DNA of 64,000 nt from Phreatobacter stygius (GCF_005144885.1 NZ_CP039690.1:4787001-4851000), one strand, 5' to 3'. Shown: positions 1 through 8,241, counted from the first letter of the stretch. Notes: generated by a model not told the origin, from the letters alone. Numbers and translations: made by a program.

Positions 1-921
1 CGGCTCGCCGGGCAGCGCGATGTCAGGCAGTTGCAGCTTGACCGCTTCCGCCGTTTCCGACGGCACGAACAGCGTCTCGCCGAGATGGTCGGTCGCCTCG
101 TCGACGGCCATGCCCGGTCCATCGGTCGCCCTTTCGCACAAGGCGCCGCCCGGCTCGCGCCAATAGACCGAGGTGAAATAGCGCCGGTCCTTGACCGGGC
201 TGGTCTCGCGTCCCTCGTCCTGGAGCAAACGAAGCGCCTGGCGCAAGCTGTCCAGATCGGCCGTGCGGAACGCCAGGTGGTCGATCGTGCCCGGCCCGCC
301 GGCGCCGGGCCAGAAGCCCGTGGCGTCGCGCAGGTCGAGCGTATCGCCGGCCGGTGACGCCAGGCGGATGAGGCCGTCCTGCCTTGCCGTCTCGCGGTAA
401 CCCAGATGCGCGGCCAGGAAGGCCTGGGTCTCGTCAGCCTGATCGGAGAGGATCGTGGCGCCGCGCAGGCGGCGGACCGCGTGTTCGGCCGGCACGGCCT
501 GGCTCGCCAATGGCGCGGCGGCTTCGAGCGCATCGACGCCGACCAGCTTGATCGTCGCCCCGTCCGGATCGGTCAGGCGCAACACCGGCTCGCCAAATTC
601 ACGCGTCGGTCCGGCAACCTTGACGCCCTGGCCCATCGCCCGCGTCAGCCAGAAGCCGATGCTGGCGGAGGGGATCGCCAGCGCCAGTTCGGCGAACTGG
701 CCGAGGCCGACCCTGCCCGGCGCGCCGTCTTCCCAGACCAGGAAGGTGACCAGCGATCCCGGCGTGCCCTCGGCATCGCCGTAGAACAGGTGCAACTGCG
801 TCGCATCCTCGAAGCCGCCGGTCCGCTTGACCAGGCGCAGGCCGAGAAAGCCGGCATAAAAATCGACATTGGCCTGGGCCCGGCCGGTGATCAGCGTGAC
901 GTGATGCAGCCCGGCCGACAT
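1..921 (-). CDS. VOC-family ring-cleaving dioxygenase (partial, 3' end outside window)
   Basis: The frame is open from an ATG at 921 to the left edge with no stop, so about 307 residues are visible and only a short C-terminus is probably missing. The N-terminus reads MSAGLHHVTLITG, a typical first vicinal-oxygen-chelate module. A second module starts with the IDHLAFRT motif, and a late E lies in REPGGALCERATDGPG. This matches the two-module MhqO/PcpA type of extradiol (hydroquinone-type) dioxygenases, in which two His and one Glu bind Fe(II). The natural substrate cannot be told. It lies 3 nt downstream of the IalB-family gene on the same strand, so the two are probably cotranscribed. Confidence 0.85.
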   Translation of the reverse strand, partial: MSAGLHHVTLITGRAQANVDFYAGFLGLRLVKRTGGFEDATQLHLFYGDAEGTPGSLVTFLVWEDGAPGRVGLGQFAELALAIPSASIGFWLTRAMGQGVKVAGPTREFGEPVLRLTDPDGATIKLVGVDALEAAAPLASQAVPAEHAVRRLRGATILSDQADETQAFLAAHLGYRETARQDGLIRLASPAGDTLDLRDATGFWPGAGGPGTIDHLAFRTADLDSLRQALRLLQDEGRETSPVKDRRYFTSVYWREPGGALCERATDGPGMAVDEATDHLGETLFVPSETAEAVKLQLPDIALPGEP

Positions 922-924
922 GGT

Positions 925-1503
925 TCAGCGCAGCAGTACGGCGGTCCGGTCGAGGGCCGGCGCCAGGCCCTTCAACGAGATCGAGAACGTGGTTTCGCGG
1001 CCGTCGTCGGTGGTGACTTTCGCCTTGATCGCTGTGCCGCGGCGCAGCGTGGCGACCGCCCGCGCGTCGAACGACAGCGGCACCAGGCAGCCGGCCGGCA
1101 GGCAGGTGCGGAACCGGAGCGGCTGGCCGACCGGGCCATCGTCGATCTGCAAGGTCACGCCCTTGTCGAGCGCCAGGCCGAAAGGCAGCACCAGCACGCC
1201 TTCCGCCTTGTCGGCGACCGTGGTCAGCTCGATCGCCAGCACACGCTGCCGGCTCTGCGGGTCGGCCTGCTGCTGCGACAGGGCGCAACGCTTGCCGGCG
1301 CCCTGCTGCAGGCAGGCAACCTGCCAGTCCTGATAGGTCTCCTGCAGCGACGAGGCGCCGCCCGGCAAGGTCGAAGCGACCGGCGCGGCGGCCGGCGCTG
1401 CCGCCGGGGGCGCTGCCTGAGCCCGCACGGGCAGGGTACCGAAGGCCGCCACGCCAAGGATGGTCGCGGTGGTCAGGACAAAGGCGACAAGGGGCTTGGT
1501 CAT
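925..1503 (-). CDS. Invasion-associated locus B (IalB) family exported protein
   Basis: A 192-residue protein with an N-terminal signal peptide (MTKPLVAFVLTTATILGVAAF, cleavage likely near VRAQA), an Ala/Pro-rich linker, then the IalB core YQDWQVACLQQG with paired cysteines and a later RTCLPAGCLVPL motif. IalB proteins are periplasmic or surface proteins common in Hyphomicrobiales; in Bartonella one is linked to erythrocyte invasion, but most are uncharacterised. An in-frame start lies 19 codons upstream, but the signal peptide begins cleanly at the ATG at 1503, so that was chosen. It lies directly upstream of the VOC dioxygenase. Confidence 0.85.
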   Translation of the reverse strand: MTKPLVAFVLTTATILGVAAFGTLPVRAQAAPPAAAPAAAPVASTLPGGASSLQETYQDWQVACLQQGAGKRCALSQQQADPQSRQRVLAIELTTVADKAEGVLVLPFGLALDKGVTLQIDDGPVGQPLRFRTCLPAGCLVPLSFDARAVATLRRGTAIKAKVTTDDGRETTFSISLKGLAPALDRTAVLLR

Positions 1504-1647
1504 GCGGCACATCCAGGAGTTGCTGGGAAGCGTTGTGGCGCAAAGCACGCCGCGCGACAAGCTCCGGCACGGCGGAAGGCCCGGTCGAGCCGTGAGCCCG
1601 GGACCAGAGCTCCGCGCCTGGCCGGCCGGCGCCGCGGCTGGCGCCGG

Positions 1648-2529
1648 TCAATCGGCATGGCCGGTTTCGTCCTCGATCTGGATGGTCGAGAGATGCAGGT
1701 CGTAGCGCTGCTCGAGGAGCTTCTCGACGCGCTTGCGCAAAGCGATCATTCCGTCAGCCGGTGTCTTGGCCACGATATGGGCGGTGACGACGTTCCGGCC
1801 GCTGGTCAGCGACCAGACATGCAGGTCATGGACGCCGGCGACACCCTCGAGCGCCAGGAGGTCCTGTTCGACCACCGCCACGTCGATGCCCGCTGGCGCC
1901 GCCTGCAGCAGCACATCGACACTTTCGCGCAGCAGGATCCAGGTGCGCGGCAGCACCCACAGGCCGATCAGCACGGCGATGACCGTGTCGACCCAGGTCC
2001 AGTTGGTCAGCCAGATGATCAGCCCGCCGAGGATGACGCCGAGCGAACCGAGAAAATCGCTCCACACTTCCAGATAGGCGCCCTTGATGTTGAGGCTCGC
2101 GTCCTTGCCGCCGGCCAGCAGGCGCATGCTGATCATGTTGACGATCAGGCCAAGCACCGCGATGGCGAGCATCGGCAGGGACTGGACTTCGGGCGGCGTG
2201 GCGAAGCGCTGCCAGGCCTCATAGAGGATGTAGAGCGCAACCAGGAACAACAGGACCGCATTGAACGCCGCGGCCAGGATTTCAAACCGGTAATAGCCAT
2301 AGGTCCGCTGCCGGTCCGCCGGCCGGCGGGCGATGCGGATCGCCATCAGCGCGATGGCCAGCCCGACGGCGTCGGTGAACATATGGGCCGCATCCGACAG
2401 CAGTGCGAGGCTGTTGGTCAGGATGCCGCCGACCACCTCGGCAACCAGGAAGATCGAGGTCAGCACGAGCGCGACGGTCAGCCGCGTCTGGTTCTGCGTG
2501 CGGGCGCCATGGTCATGGCCGGTTCCCAT
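1648..2529 (-). CDS. Cation diffusion facilitator (CDF) metal exporter
   Basis: A 293-residue CDF-family inner-membrane antiporter with about six predicted TM segments and a cytoplasmic C-terminal ferredoxin-like domain (VHDLHVWSLTSG). TM2 carries the metal motif D46, H49 and D53 (DAAHMFTD). In TM5 the usual HxxxD is ExxxD (E154, D158). The start at 2529 follows a good ribosome site (AAGGAGACATCCC); an earlier in-frame ATG at 2583 lies in the promoter region and is rejected. The gene is divergent from a MerR regulator across a MerR-type promoter, so export of a heavy metal (Zn, Cd or Co) induced by that metal is likely. The exact ion is not determinable. Confidence 0.9.
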   Translation of the reverse strand: MGTGHDHGARTQNQTRLTVALVLTSIFLVAEVVGGILTNSLALLSDAAHMFTDAVGLAIALMAIRIARRPADRQRTYGYYRFEILAAAFNAVLLFLVALYILYEAWQRFATPPEVQSLPMLAIAVLGLIVNMISMRLLAGGKDASLNIKGAYLEVWSDFLGSLGVILGGLIIWLTNWTWVDTVIAVLIGLWVLPRTWILLRESVDVLLQAAPAGIDVAVVEQDLLALEGVAGVHDLHVWSLTSGRNVVTAHIVAKTPADGMIALRKRVEKLLEQRYDLHLSTIQIEDETGHAD

Positions 2530-2574
2530 GGGATGTCTCCTTGTCGCGCGCCATGGAAAGGCGGGCCGACATTC

Positions 2575-2605
2575 TCTATGCAAGCTCTAGCGACTAGAGG
2601 TTCAA
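2575..2605 (-). promoter_or_regulatory. MerR-type promoter/operator of the CDF gene
   Basis: On the minus strand a -35 element TTGAAC (2600-2605) and a -10 element CATAGA (2575-2580) are separated by 19 bp, the over-long spacing typical of MerR-activated promoters. The spacer holds an inverted repeat CTCTAG-N3-CTAGAG (2585-2599). It lies between the CDF gene and the divergent merR-like gene, so the MerR protein probably binds here and untwists the promoter when metal is bound. Confidence 0.75.
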
Positions 2606-2619
2606 GTGATTTTTTGGCC

Positions 2620-3087
2620 ATGACCGAAAAAATTCGAACCGCCGGGCTGACGATCGGCGTCCTCGCGCGTCGCGCGGCGACGAAGGTGCCGACGATCCGC
2701 TACTACGAGACGATCGGGCTGATGCCCGAGCCGTTCCGGTCGGAGGGCAATCAACGGCTCTACGACCCCCGCCATGCGAGCCGGCTGCTGTTCATCCGGC
2801 ACGCCCGCGAGCTTGGTTTTCCGATCGATGCGATACGCTCGCTGCTGGACCTGGCGGACCAGCCCGAGCGGCCTTGCGAGGACGCCGACCGCCTTGCGAG
2901 CGAGCAGCTCGAGGCTGTGCGCCGCAGGATCGTGCGGCTCAGGGCGCTCGAGAGTGAGCTCCAACGGATGATCGAAAGCTGTCGGCGTGGTCGTGCCGCC
3001 GAATGCCGGGTCATCGAAACCCTCGGCAACCATGACCTCTGCGCGGATGACCACCCGGGCGATGGCGAAAGTCCCATCACGCGATAG
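2620..3087 (+). CDS. MerR-family heavy-metal-responsive regulator
   Basis: A 155-residue MerR-family activator. The N-terminal winged helix (residues 10-48, ending TIRYYETIGLMPEP) is followed by a dimerisation helix and a cysteine-containing C-terminus. C86, C121, C129 and C141 are placed as in ZntR/CadR-type sensors (CRRGRAAECRVIETLG), so Zn or Cd is the likely inducer. It is divergent from the CDF exporter and should control it through the operator at 2585-2599. No strong ribosome site precedes the ATG at 2620, and an upstream in-frame ATG at 2578 would run through the operator and is less likely. Confidence 0.85.
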   Translation: MTEKIRTAGLTIGVLARRAATKVPTIRYYETIGLMPEPFRSEGNQRLYDPRHASRLLFIRHARELGFPIDAIRSLLDLADQPERPCEDADRLASEQLEAVRRRIVRLRALESELQRMIESCRRGRAAECRVIETLGNHDLCADDHPGDGESPITR

Positions 3088-3376
3088 CAGGTCCGGCGGG
3101 TGGAATATTCTAGACATGCCCGCGCGTCGGACCGTCGCCATCCGCAGCCATGCCGAGGGAGCGATGGTGGGTCTCGTTCATAAAATTGCATCAATGCACA
3201 AATGAAATGACTGATGTGCGACTTTGCATGCGTTTTCTCAATTTCGTGATTGGCACGTGATCGGCCGGGCTCCTATCTCCGGGATGTCGACGGCGGACAC
3301 CTCCCGACGACAGCGAAACAAACATCCCGGATCTGGCGTGTCCCTCCCACCACCGGGTTTTCCAATGGAGACTGTC

Positions 3377-3601
3377 ATGAAGAAGCTGATCCTTGCCGCC
3401 ACCCTTTTCGCCCCGCTCGCCCTGGCCGCTCCGGCTCTTGCCGACGACAGCGCCGGGTTCGTCGAGACCCCTGCCGTTTCGACCTACGCCCCGAACCAGC
3501 CGCGCGAGTTCACCGCCCGCCACGGCCAGGTCGCGAACGCCGATCAGAGCCTGATCAGCCGCGAAGTCGTGCCGTCCTCGGCTTTCTCGTCCACGAACTG
3601 A
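3377..3601 (+). CDS. Small secreted protein, copy A1
   Basis: A 74-residue protein starting MKKLILAATLFAPLALAAPALA, a clear Sec signal peptide with cleavage after ALA. The mature part is only about 52 residues, with the shared motif YAPNQPREFTARHG and an end in SSAFSSTN. No known family is recognised. The ATG at 3377 follows a GGAG ribosome site 6 nt upstream. The frame is open further upstream (to 3224), but the signal peptide and its repetition in four paralogues fix this start. It is probably cotranscribed with B1, which begins 89 nt downstream, ahead of the terminator at 3971. Confidence 0.8.
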   Translation: MKKLILAATLFAPLALAAPALADDSAGFVETPAVSTYAPNQPREFTARHGQVANADQSLISREVVPSSAFSSTN

Positions 3602-3690
3602 CCACCGGCGCCGCTTGGCGCCTCGGCACACTCGAACCGTCCCGGCCTGAGGCGTTCACCGCCAGCCGGACAACACACATGGAGACCATC

Positions 3691-3912
3691 ATGAAGAAGT
3701 TCATCCTTGCCGCGACCCTGGTCGCCCCGCTCGCCCTGGCCGCCCCGGCTTTCGCCGACGATACGGCCGGCTTCATCGCAACGCCGTCGGCCTCGGCCAC
3801 TGCGCCGAGCCAGCCGCGCGAGTTCACCGCTCGCCACGGCCAGGTCTCGAATGCCGGCCAGAGCCTGATCAACCGCGAGGTGCCGTCTTCGGCCTTCTCG
3901 TCGGCGAACTGA
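3691..3912 (+). CDS. Small secreted protein, copy B1
   Basis: A 73-residue paralogue of the preceding gene: signal peptide MKKFILAATLVAPLALAAPAFA, then DDTAGFIATPSAS and the shared QPREFTARHGQV core, ending VPSSAFSSAN. A GGAG ribosome site precedes the ATG (ATGGAGACCATC). Function unknown; the protein is small, exported and without cysteines. It is the second gene of cassette 1, followed 58 nt later by a strong terminator. Confidence 0.78.
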   Translation: MKKFILAATLVAPLALAAPAFADDTAGFIATPSASATAPSQPREFTARHGQVSNAGQSLINREVPSSAFSSAN

Positions 3913-3970
3913 ACCTGGTCCACCCGACCGCGCGTTGCAGCCCGGCACCAAGCCGGTCCTTCCCAAGACC

Positions 3971-4000
3971 AACGCCGGGGCACAAACCCCGGCGTTTTCT
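3971..4000 (+). terminator. Rho-independent terminator of cassette 1
   Basis: A perfect 10-bp stem AACGCCGGGG / CCCCGGCGTT with a 6-nt loop (CACAAA), followed by TTTTCT. It ends the A1-B1 unit. The same stem closes cassette 2. Confidence 0.9.
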
Positions 4001-4266
4001 GTTGTTCCAGCGTCTGGTGGTGCTGGCCTGCCGCGCTCGGCCGGTCAGGCGGGGCCTGTCTTCGGATTGTAAAATTTGCGACAATGCATTGATGGAATAG
4101 CTGTCAAGAATATTTGCATGCATTTTCTCAAGTTCGTGATTGGCAATTGGGTCGGGCATCCCCTATCTCAGGGACGTCGACGGCGGACACCTCCCGACGA
4201 CAGCGAAACAAACATCCCGGATCTGGCGTGTCCCTCCCACCACCGGGTTTTCCAATGGAGACTGTC

Positions 4267-4491
4267 ATGAAGAAGCTCATCCTTGCCGCAGCGCTGCTTG
4301 CGCCGCTCGCCGTCGCCGCCCCGGCTCTTGCCGACGATTCGGCCGGTTTCATCGAGACCCCCTCGGTCACCACCTATGCGCCGAACCAGCCGCGCGAGTT
4401 CACCGCTCGCCATGGTCACGTTTCCGCCGCCGATCAGAGCCTGATCCAGCGCGAAGTCGTGCCGTCCTCGGCTTTCTCGTCGTCGAACTGA
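4267..4491 (+). CDS. Small secreted protein, copy A2
   Basis: A 74-residue close paralogue of A1: signal peptide MKKLILAAALLAPLAVAAPALA, then DDSAGFIETPSVTTYAPNQP, the REFTARHG core and the SSAFSSSN end. The same ribosome site and identical leader as A1. Differences from A1 are scattered substitutions without frameshift, so both copies are under coding constraint. No function is assigned. Confidence 0.8.
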   Translation: MKKLILAAALLAPLAVAAPALADDSAGFIETPSVTTYAPNQPREFTARHGHVSAADQSLIQREVVPSSAFSSSN

Positions 4492-4580
4492 CCGCCGGCG
4501 TTCGTTTCGCCTTTTCTCACGTCCAGCAATCCCGGCTTGAAGCGTCTGTCGCCGGCCGGACACCACGAATGGAGACCATC

Positions 4581-4829
4581 ATGAAGAAATTCATTCTTGC
4601 CGCATCGCTGCTTGCGCCGCTCGCCGTCGCTGCTCCGGCTTTCGCTCAGGGCATGAGCGACGCCGCCGGTTTCATCGAGACTCCCTCGATCACCACCTAT
4701 GCGCCGAACCAGCCCCGCGAGTTCACCTCGCATCGCGCTCACCGCGGCCAGACCGGCCTGACCGAGCTCGAGCGCAGCCTGATCGACCGTGAGCAGGTGC
4801 CGGATCCGAGCCGTCTTCCGGCGCGCTGA
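4581..4829 (+). CDS. Small secreted protein, copy B2 (longer variant)
   Basis: An 82-residue paralogue with signal peptide MKKFILAASLLAPLAVAAPAFA. The mature part keeps AGFIETPSITTYAPNQPREF but then diverges: SHRAHRGQTGLTELERSLID, ending in REQVPDPSRLPAR, instead of the SSAF tail of the other three copies. The copy is therefore longer and more basic. Its reading frame is intact. It is the last gene of cassette 2. Confidence 0.78.
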   Translation: MKKFILAASLLAPLAVAAPAFAQGMSDAAGFIETPSITTYAPNQPREFTSHRAHRGQTGLTELERSLIDREQVPDPSRLPAR

Positions 4830-4868
4830 CCCTATGCCTGCCGGCACCAGCCGGCTGATCCCAAGACC

Positions 4869-4900
4869 AACGCCGGGGCTTCACCCCGGCGTTTTCTTTT
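4869..4900 (+). terminator. Rho-independent terminator of cassette 2
   Basis: The same perfect 10-bp stem as the cassette 1 terminator (4869-4878 / 4884-4893) with a 5-nt loop CTTCA and a T-rich tail TTCTTTTT. Confidence 0.9.
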
Positions 4901-4949
4901 TGAGTCTGGGCGGCGCAGCGCTTGCCTGCTTCCGCGAGGCGATCAGGCC

Positions 4950-5570
4950 CTAGGTGTCCAGCCGGCGCATCATGGTGGCGGTCTGCGTGGCGACAGGGTC
5001 ATCGCTGCCTTCGAGTTCGGCGATCACACCGGCCCGGTCGGCCGGCGTCTTGTCCTGGTTGAGCTTGAGTTTGCCTTCCAGCCGGTCAATGTCGATCTCG
5101 ACCGCGATGATCGCCTTCAGCCTGGGCGCAATGGCCGCTTCCGGCATGTCCTCGAACCGCCACGGCCCGCCGAGCGGGGTGTCGTAGCGTGCGATGACCC
5201 GCTTCAACAGCGCGCGCAGCACGTCAGCATCGTCGCTGGTGACGGGCCGCCCATAGGCATGGATCGCCGTGTAGTTCCAGGTCGGGAAGGTCTGGCGATT
5301 GTCGTACCAACTGGGGGAAATGAAGGCGTGCGGGCCCTGGAACACCACCAGCGCCTCGCGGCCATCGGCGAGATGAGCGCATTGCGGGTTGGCCCGGGCC
5401 AGATGGGTGACGAGCCGGCCCTTGCCGCTGTTGGCGTCGATCAGGAACGGCAATTGTGTTGCCAGCAGCCCGTCCGGTCCCGACGAGATCAAGGTCGCGA
5501 AACTCCATTGCCGCATCAGGTCGTGCAGTATGTCGAGCCGGTCTTCGCGATAGGCAGGCGGCGTGTACAT
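4950..5570 (-). CDS. PaiB-type FMN-binding protein
   Basis: A 206-residue protein with the PaiB-family pattern: MYTPPAYREDRLDILHDLM at the N-terminus, LPFLIDANSGKGRLVTHLAR, and FISPSWYDNRQTFPTWNYTA in the middle. PaiB proteins have a split-barrel flavin-binding fold; Bacillus PaiB is described as a repressor of sporulation and protease genes, but the role in proteobacteria is not established. The gene shares one base with the end of the upstream esterase gene, so the pair is translationally linked. Confidence 0.88.
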   Translation of the reverse strand: MYTPPAYREDRLDILHDLMRQWSFATLISSGPDGLLATQLPFLIDANSGKGRLVTHLARANPQCAHLADGREALVVFQGPHAFISPSWYDNRQTFPTWNYTAIHAYGRPVTSDDADVLRALLKRVIARYDTPLGGPWRFEDMPEAAIAPRLKAIIAVEIDIDRLEGKLKLNQDKTPADRAGVIAELEGSDDPVATQTATMMRRLDT

Positions 5571-6553
5571 CAGGCGCCTCGGCCGGTCCGCGACGCGATC
5601 AGGCGCTTCAGCCAGTCGGCGGTCTCCGCGATCGCCCTGACGCTGACATCGGCGATCGACATCGCCTCGAGGAAGGAATGCACCGTGCCCTTGTAGACAT
5701 GGGCCTCCACGGCGACGCCCGCGGCTTTCAGCGCGCGTTCCATGGCGATGTTCTGGTCATAGAGCACATCGAGTTCGGTGATCGCCATGAAAGCCGGCGG
5801 CAGGCCGGCGAGCCGCGCGCGCAGAGGGCTCGCCAGCGGATTCGCCGCATCCTGGGGCGCGCGCAGATATTGCCAGGAGAACCACAACATCATGTGGGTG
5901 GTCAGGAGATAATCGCCGCCGCCATAACGCACGACCGATTCCGACAGGAAATCGATGTCGTAGCAGCCATAGTTCAGGACCATGCCCTTGATCAGGTCCT
6001 CGCCGGCATCGCGCAGCACCAGTGCGGTCGAGACCGAGATATTGCCGCCGGCGCTGTCGCCGCCGATCACCAACGACGAGACATCGAGACCGAGGGCCGG
6101 GCCCGCATGGTTGAGCCAGCGGACGATGTCGATGGTCTCTTCCAGCGGCTGCGGAAAGCGGGCTTCGGGCGCCCGGCTATAATCGATGCCGACCACCGCG
6201 ACCCCGGCCCGCGCCGCATATTCGCGCATCAGCCGGTCATGCGTGTCGACGCTGAACAGCGTCCAGCCGCCGCCATGGATGTAGACGAAGGCCGGCAGCG
6301 GACGCCTCGTTTCCGGATAATGGATGCGGATGCGCACCGGCCCGTGGCGGGTCGGTATCTGGTGCTCCGCCGTCTCGGCCATGACCGGCCCGCCCTCGGT
6401 CCAGGACTTGCGCACGATCTCGGCCACCTCGCGCGCCCTTGAAACCGACATGGACTCGCGCGGCGGGTACTTGGCCGAGGCGGCTCGCATGCGGGCCACG
6501 AACTCGGCGATCTCAGGGTCGAGCGGCGGCAGGGACAAGACGGCATCGGACAT
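5570..6553 (-). CDS. Alpha/beta hydrolase, hormone-sensitive lipase (HSL) family
   Basis: A 327-residue esterase of the alpha/beta hydrolase-3 group. HGGGW forms the oxyanion hole, GGDSAGGN holds the nucleophile Ser, ITELDVLYDQN the acid Asp, and YKGTVHSFLEA the catalytic His. Such enzymes hydrolyse short-chain carboxyl esters in the cytoplasm. It is followed without gap by the PaiB gene; 29 nt separate its start from the end of the upstream ABC ATPase gene, so it may belong to the peptide-transporter operon. The natural substrate is unknown. Confidence 0.92.
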   Translation of the reverse strand: MSDAVLSLPPLDPEIAEFVARMRAASAKYPPRESMSVSRAREVAEIVRKSWTEGGPVMAETAEHQIPTRHGPVRIRIHYPETRRPLPAFVYIHGGGWTLFSVDTHDRLMREYAARAGVAVVGIDYSRAPEARFPQPLEETIDIVRWLNHAGPALGLDVSSLVIGGDSAGGNISVSTALVLRDAGEDLIKGMVLNYGCYDIDFLSESVVRYGGGDYLLTTHMMLWFSWQYLRAPQDAANPLASPLRARLAGLPPAFMAITELDVLYDQNIAMERALKAAGVAVEAHVYKGTVHSFLEAMSIADVSVRAIAETADWLKRLIASRTGRGA

Positions 6554-6582
6554 GTCTGCTTCCTCGGACGATTCGGCTGGGC

Positions 6583-8241
6583 TCAGGCGGTGAGCGCGGC
6601 CACCGGTTGGGCCGCGCCGGGACCCGCGAACAGGCGACGGCCGGGGATCGCCTCCAGCAATTCGCGGGTATAGGCATGCTGCGGATCGATGAAGACCGAC
6701 TGGGTATCGCCCTGCTCGACGATCTCGCCACGGCGCATCACCACGATGCGGTCGGCGATCTCGGCGGCGACCCGGAGGTCGTGGGTGATGAAGATCATCG
6801 CGAGATCCATTTCCTCGCGCAGTTCGGCAAGCAGCGCCAGGATATGGGCCTGCACCGAAACATCGAGCGCGGAGACGGCTTCGTCGGCGACCAGCACGCG
6901 TGGTTTCAGCGCCAAGGCCCGGGCAATGCAGATGCGCTGGCGCTGGCCACCGGAGAATTCGTGCGGATAGCGATCGGCGGCGCTCTCATGCAGGCCGACA
7001 CGCGCCAGCAGGCGCCGGGCATCCGCCATGGCTTCGCTTGCCGGCGTGCCATAGGCTATCGGGCCGCGCGCTACCGCATCGCCGACCTTCTGGCGCGGAT
7101 CGAGCGCGGCGAACGGGTCCTGGAAGACGATCTGGATCTTGCGCCTGACCGCACGCATGGCGGCGCCGCGCAGCGTCAGGAGATCGCCGCCGTCGAAATT
7201 GATCGCGCCCTGGTCCGGCTCGATCAGGCGCATGATCATCCGCCCGAGCGTCGATTTGCCGGAGCCGGATTCGCCGACCACGGCGATCGTTTCGCGCGGC
7301 CGCAGCAGCAGCGAGACGTCGTGCACGGCCGCGACCCGTCGCGGCGGACGCAACAGCCCCTGGCGCGTGACGAATGTCTTGCCGAGGCGCTCCGCCGTCA
7401 GCAGCGGCTCGGTCCCGAGCTTGCGGTTGGGACGCGTCAAAGGCCGCCCGCCCGGTACGGCGGCGATCAGCGCCTGGGTGTAGCTGTGCTGGGGCCGGCG
7501 CAGCACATCGTCGACCTTGCCCTCCTCGACGACGCGGCCGTGGCGCATCACGACGACGCGGTCGGCGACATCGGCCACGACACCGAAATCGTGGGTGATC
7601 AGCAGCACGCCCATGCCGCGCTCGGTCTGAAGCTGCTTGATCAGGGCCAATATCTGGCGCTGCGTGGTCACGTCGAGCGCCGTGGTCGGCTCGTCGGCGA
7701 GCAGCAGCGCCGGTTCATTGGCCATGGCCATGGCGATCATGACGCGCTGGCGCTGGCCGCCGGACAGCTGGAACGGGAAGCTGCGCGCCAGGGTCGCCGG
7801 CTCGGGCAGGCCGACCGCGCCGATCAGCTCCAGCACGCGGGCATCGACCGCCGTCCGCGCCGGCACCGGACGGGTGTGGGTGACAATGGCTTCGGCAATC
7901 TGGTCGCCCACCCGCGTCAGCGGATTGAGCGCGCTCAGCGGCTCCTGGAAGATCATCGAGATCTCACCGCCGCGCAGGCTCCGCATGGTTGTTTCGCCGG
8001 CCACCGCGATGTCGGTGCCCTTGAAGCGGATGGCGCCCGAGGCGATCTCGACATTCTGCGGCAAGAGGCGGAGCGCCGCATGCGCGGTCATCGATTTGCC
8101 CGAGCCGGATTCGCCGACGAGGCAGACGATCTCGTTGCGCCGGACCGTCAGCGAGACGTCCTCGATGGCGAAGGCGCGGTCGGCGCCGCGAGGCAGCGCA
8201 ATCGACAGGTTTTCGAGCGAGAGCAGGACGTCCTGTGCCAT
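6583..8241 (-). CDS. Dipeptide/oligopeptide ABC transporter, double ATP-binding protein
   Basis: A 552-residue fusion of two DppD/DppF-type ATPase domains. The first has Walker A GESGSGKSMT, signature LSGGQRQRV and Walker B LLLADEPTTALD. The second has GESGSGKSTL, FSGGQRQRI and VLVADEAVSALD. Fused forms are common for alphaproteobacterial peptide-family importers. The start ATG at 8241 overlaps the stop of the DppC-like gene by one base; a longer frame further upstream is out of phase with any known domain and is rejected. It powers the permeases encoded at 8241-10116. Confidence 0.93.
   Translation of the reverse strand: MAQDVLLSLENLSIALPRGADRAFAIEDVSLTVRRNEIVCLVGESGSGKSMTAHAALRLLPQNVEIASGAIRFKGTDIAVAGETTMRSLRGGEISMIFQEPLSALNPLTRVGDQIAEAIVTHTRPVPARTAVDARVLELIGAVGLPEPATLARSFPFQLSGGQRQRVMIAMAMANEPALLLADEPTTALDVTTQRQILALIKQLQTERGMGVLLITHDFGVVADVADRVVVMRHGRVVEEGKVDDVLRRPQHSYTQALIAAVPGGRPLTRPNRKLGTEPLLTAERLGKTFVTRQGLLRPPRRVAAVHDVSLLLRPRETIAVVGESGSGKSTLGRMIMRLIEPDQGAINFDGGDLLTLRGAAMRAVRRKIQIVFQDPFAALDPRQKVGDAVARGPIAYGTPASEAMADARRLLARVGLHESAADRYPHEFSGGQRQRICIARALALKPRVLVADEAVSALDVSVQAHILALLAELREEMDLAMIFITHDLRVAAEIADRIVVMRRGEIVEQGDTQSVFIDPQHAYTRELLEAIPGRRLFAGPGAAQPVAALTA

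Larger units (their letters stand above)
3221..3996 (+). repeat. Tandem cassette duplication, unit 1
   Basis: This block (leader, small gene A1, small gene B1, terminator) recurs at 4111-4893 with the same order and an 890-bp offset for leader, A and B. Positions 3286-3387 are identical to 4176-4277 over 102 nt, covering the untranslated leader and the first codons of gene A. Upstream of each unit lies an AT-rich stretch with small palindromes (TGCAT-CA-ATGCA at 3187-3198). The duplication is older over the coding parts, which have diverged, than over the leader. Confidence 0.85.
4111..4893 (+). repeat. Tandem cassette duplication, unit 2
   Basis: The second copy of the cassette at 3221-3996: leader, A2, B2, terminator. 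The 102-nt segment 4176-4277 is identical to 3286-3387. Upstream is an AT-rich region with the 10-bp palindrome CAATGCATTG (4082-4091). The spacing from leader through the B start is unchanged; B2 carries an extra insertion in its mature part. Confidence 0.85.

Noticed and set aside
406-2619. Long plus-strand open frame running into the MerR gene
   Set aside because: It covers the opposite strand of the VOC, IalB and CDF genes. Only the last 155 codons (from 2620) match a protein family.
3224-3376. In-frame upstream extension of secreted protein A1 (also 4114-4266 for A2)
   Set aside because: The frame is open in both copies, but the signal peptide starts at the later ATG, which has its own ribosome site, and the segment is identical at nucleotide level rather than showing codon-type substitutions.
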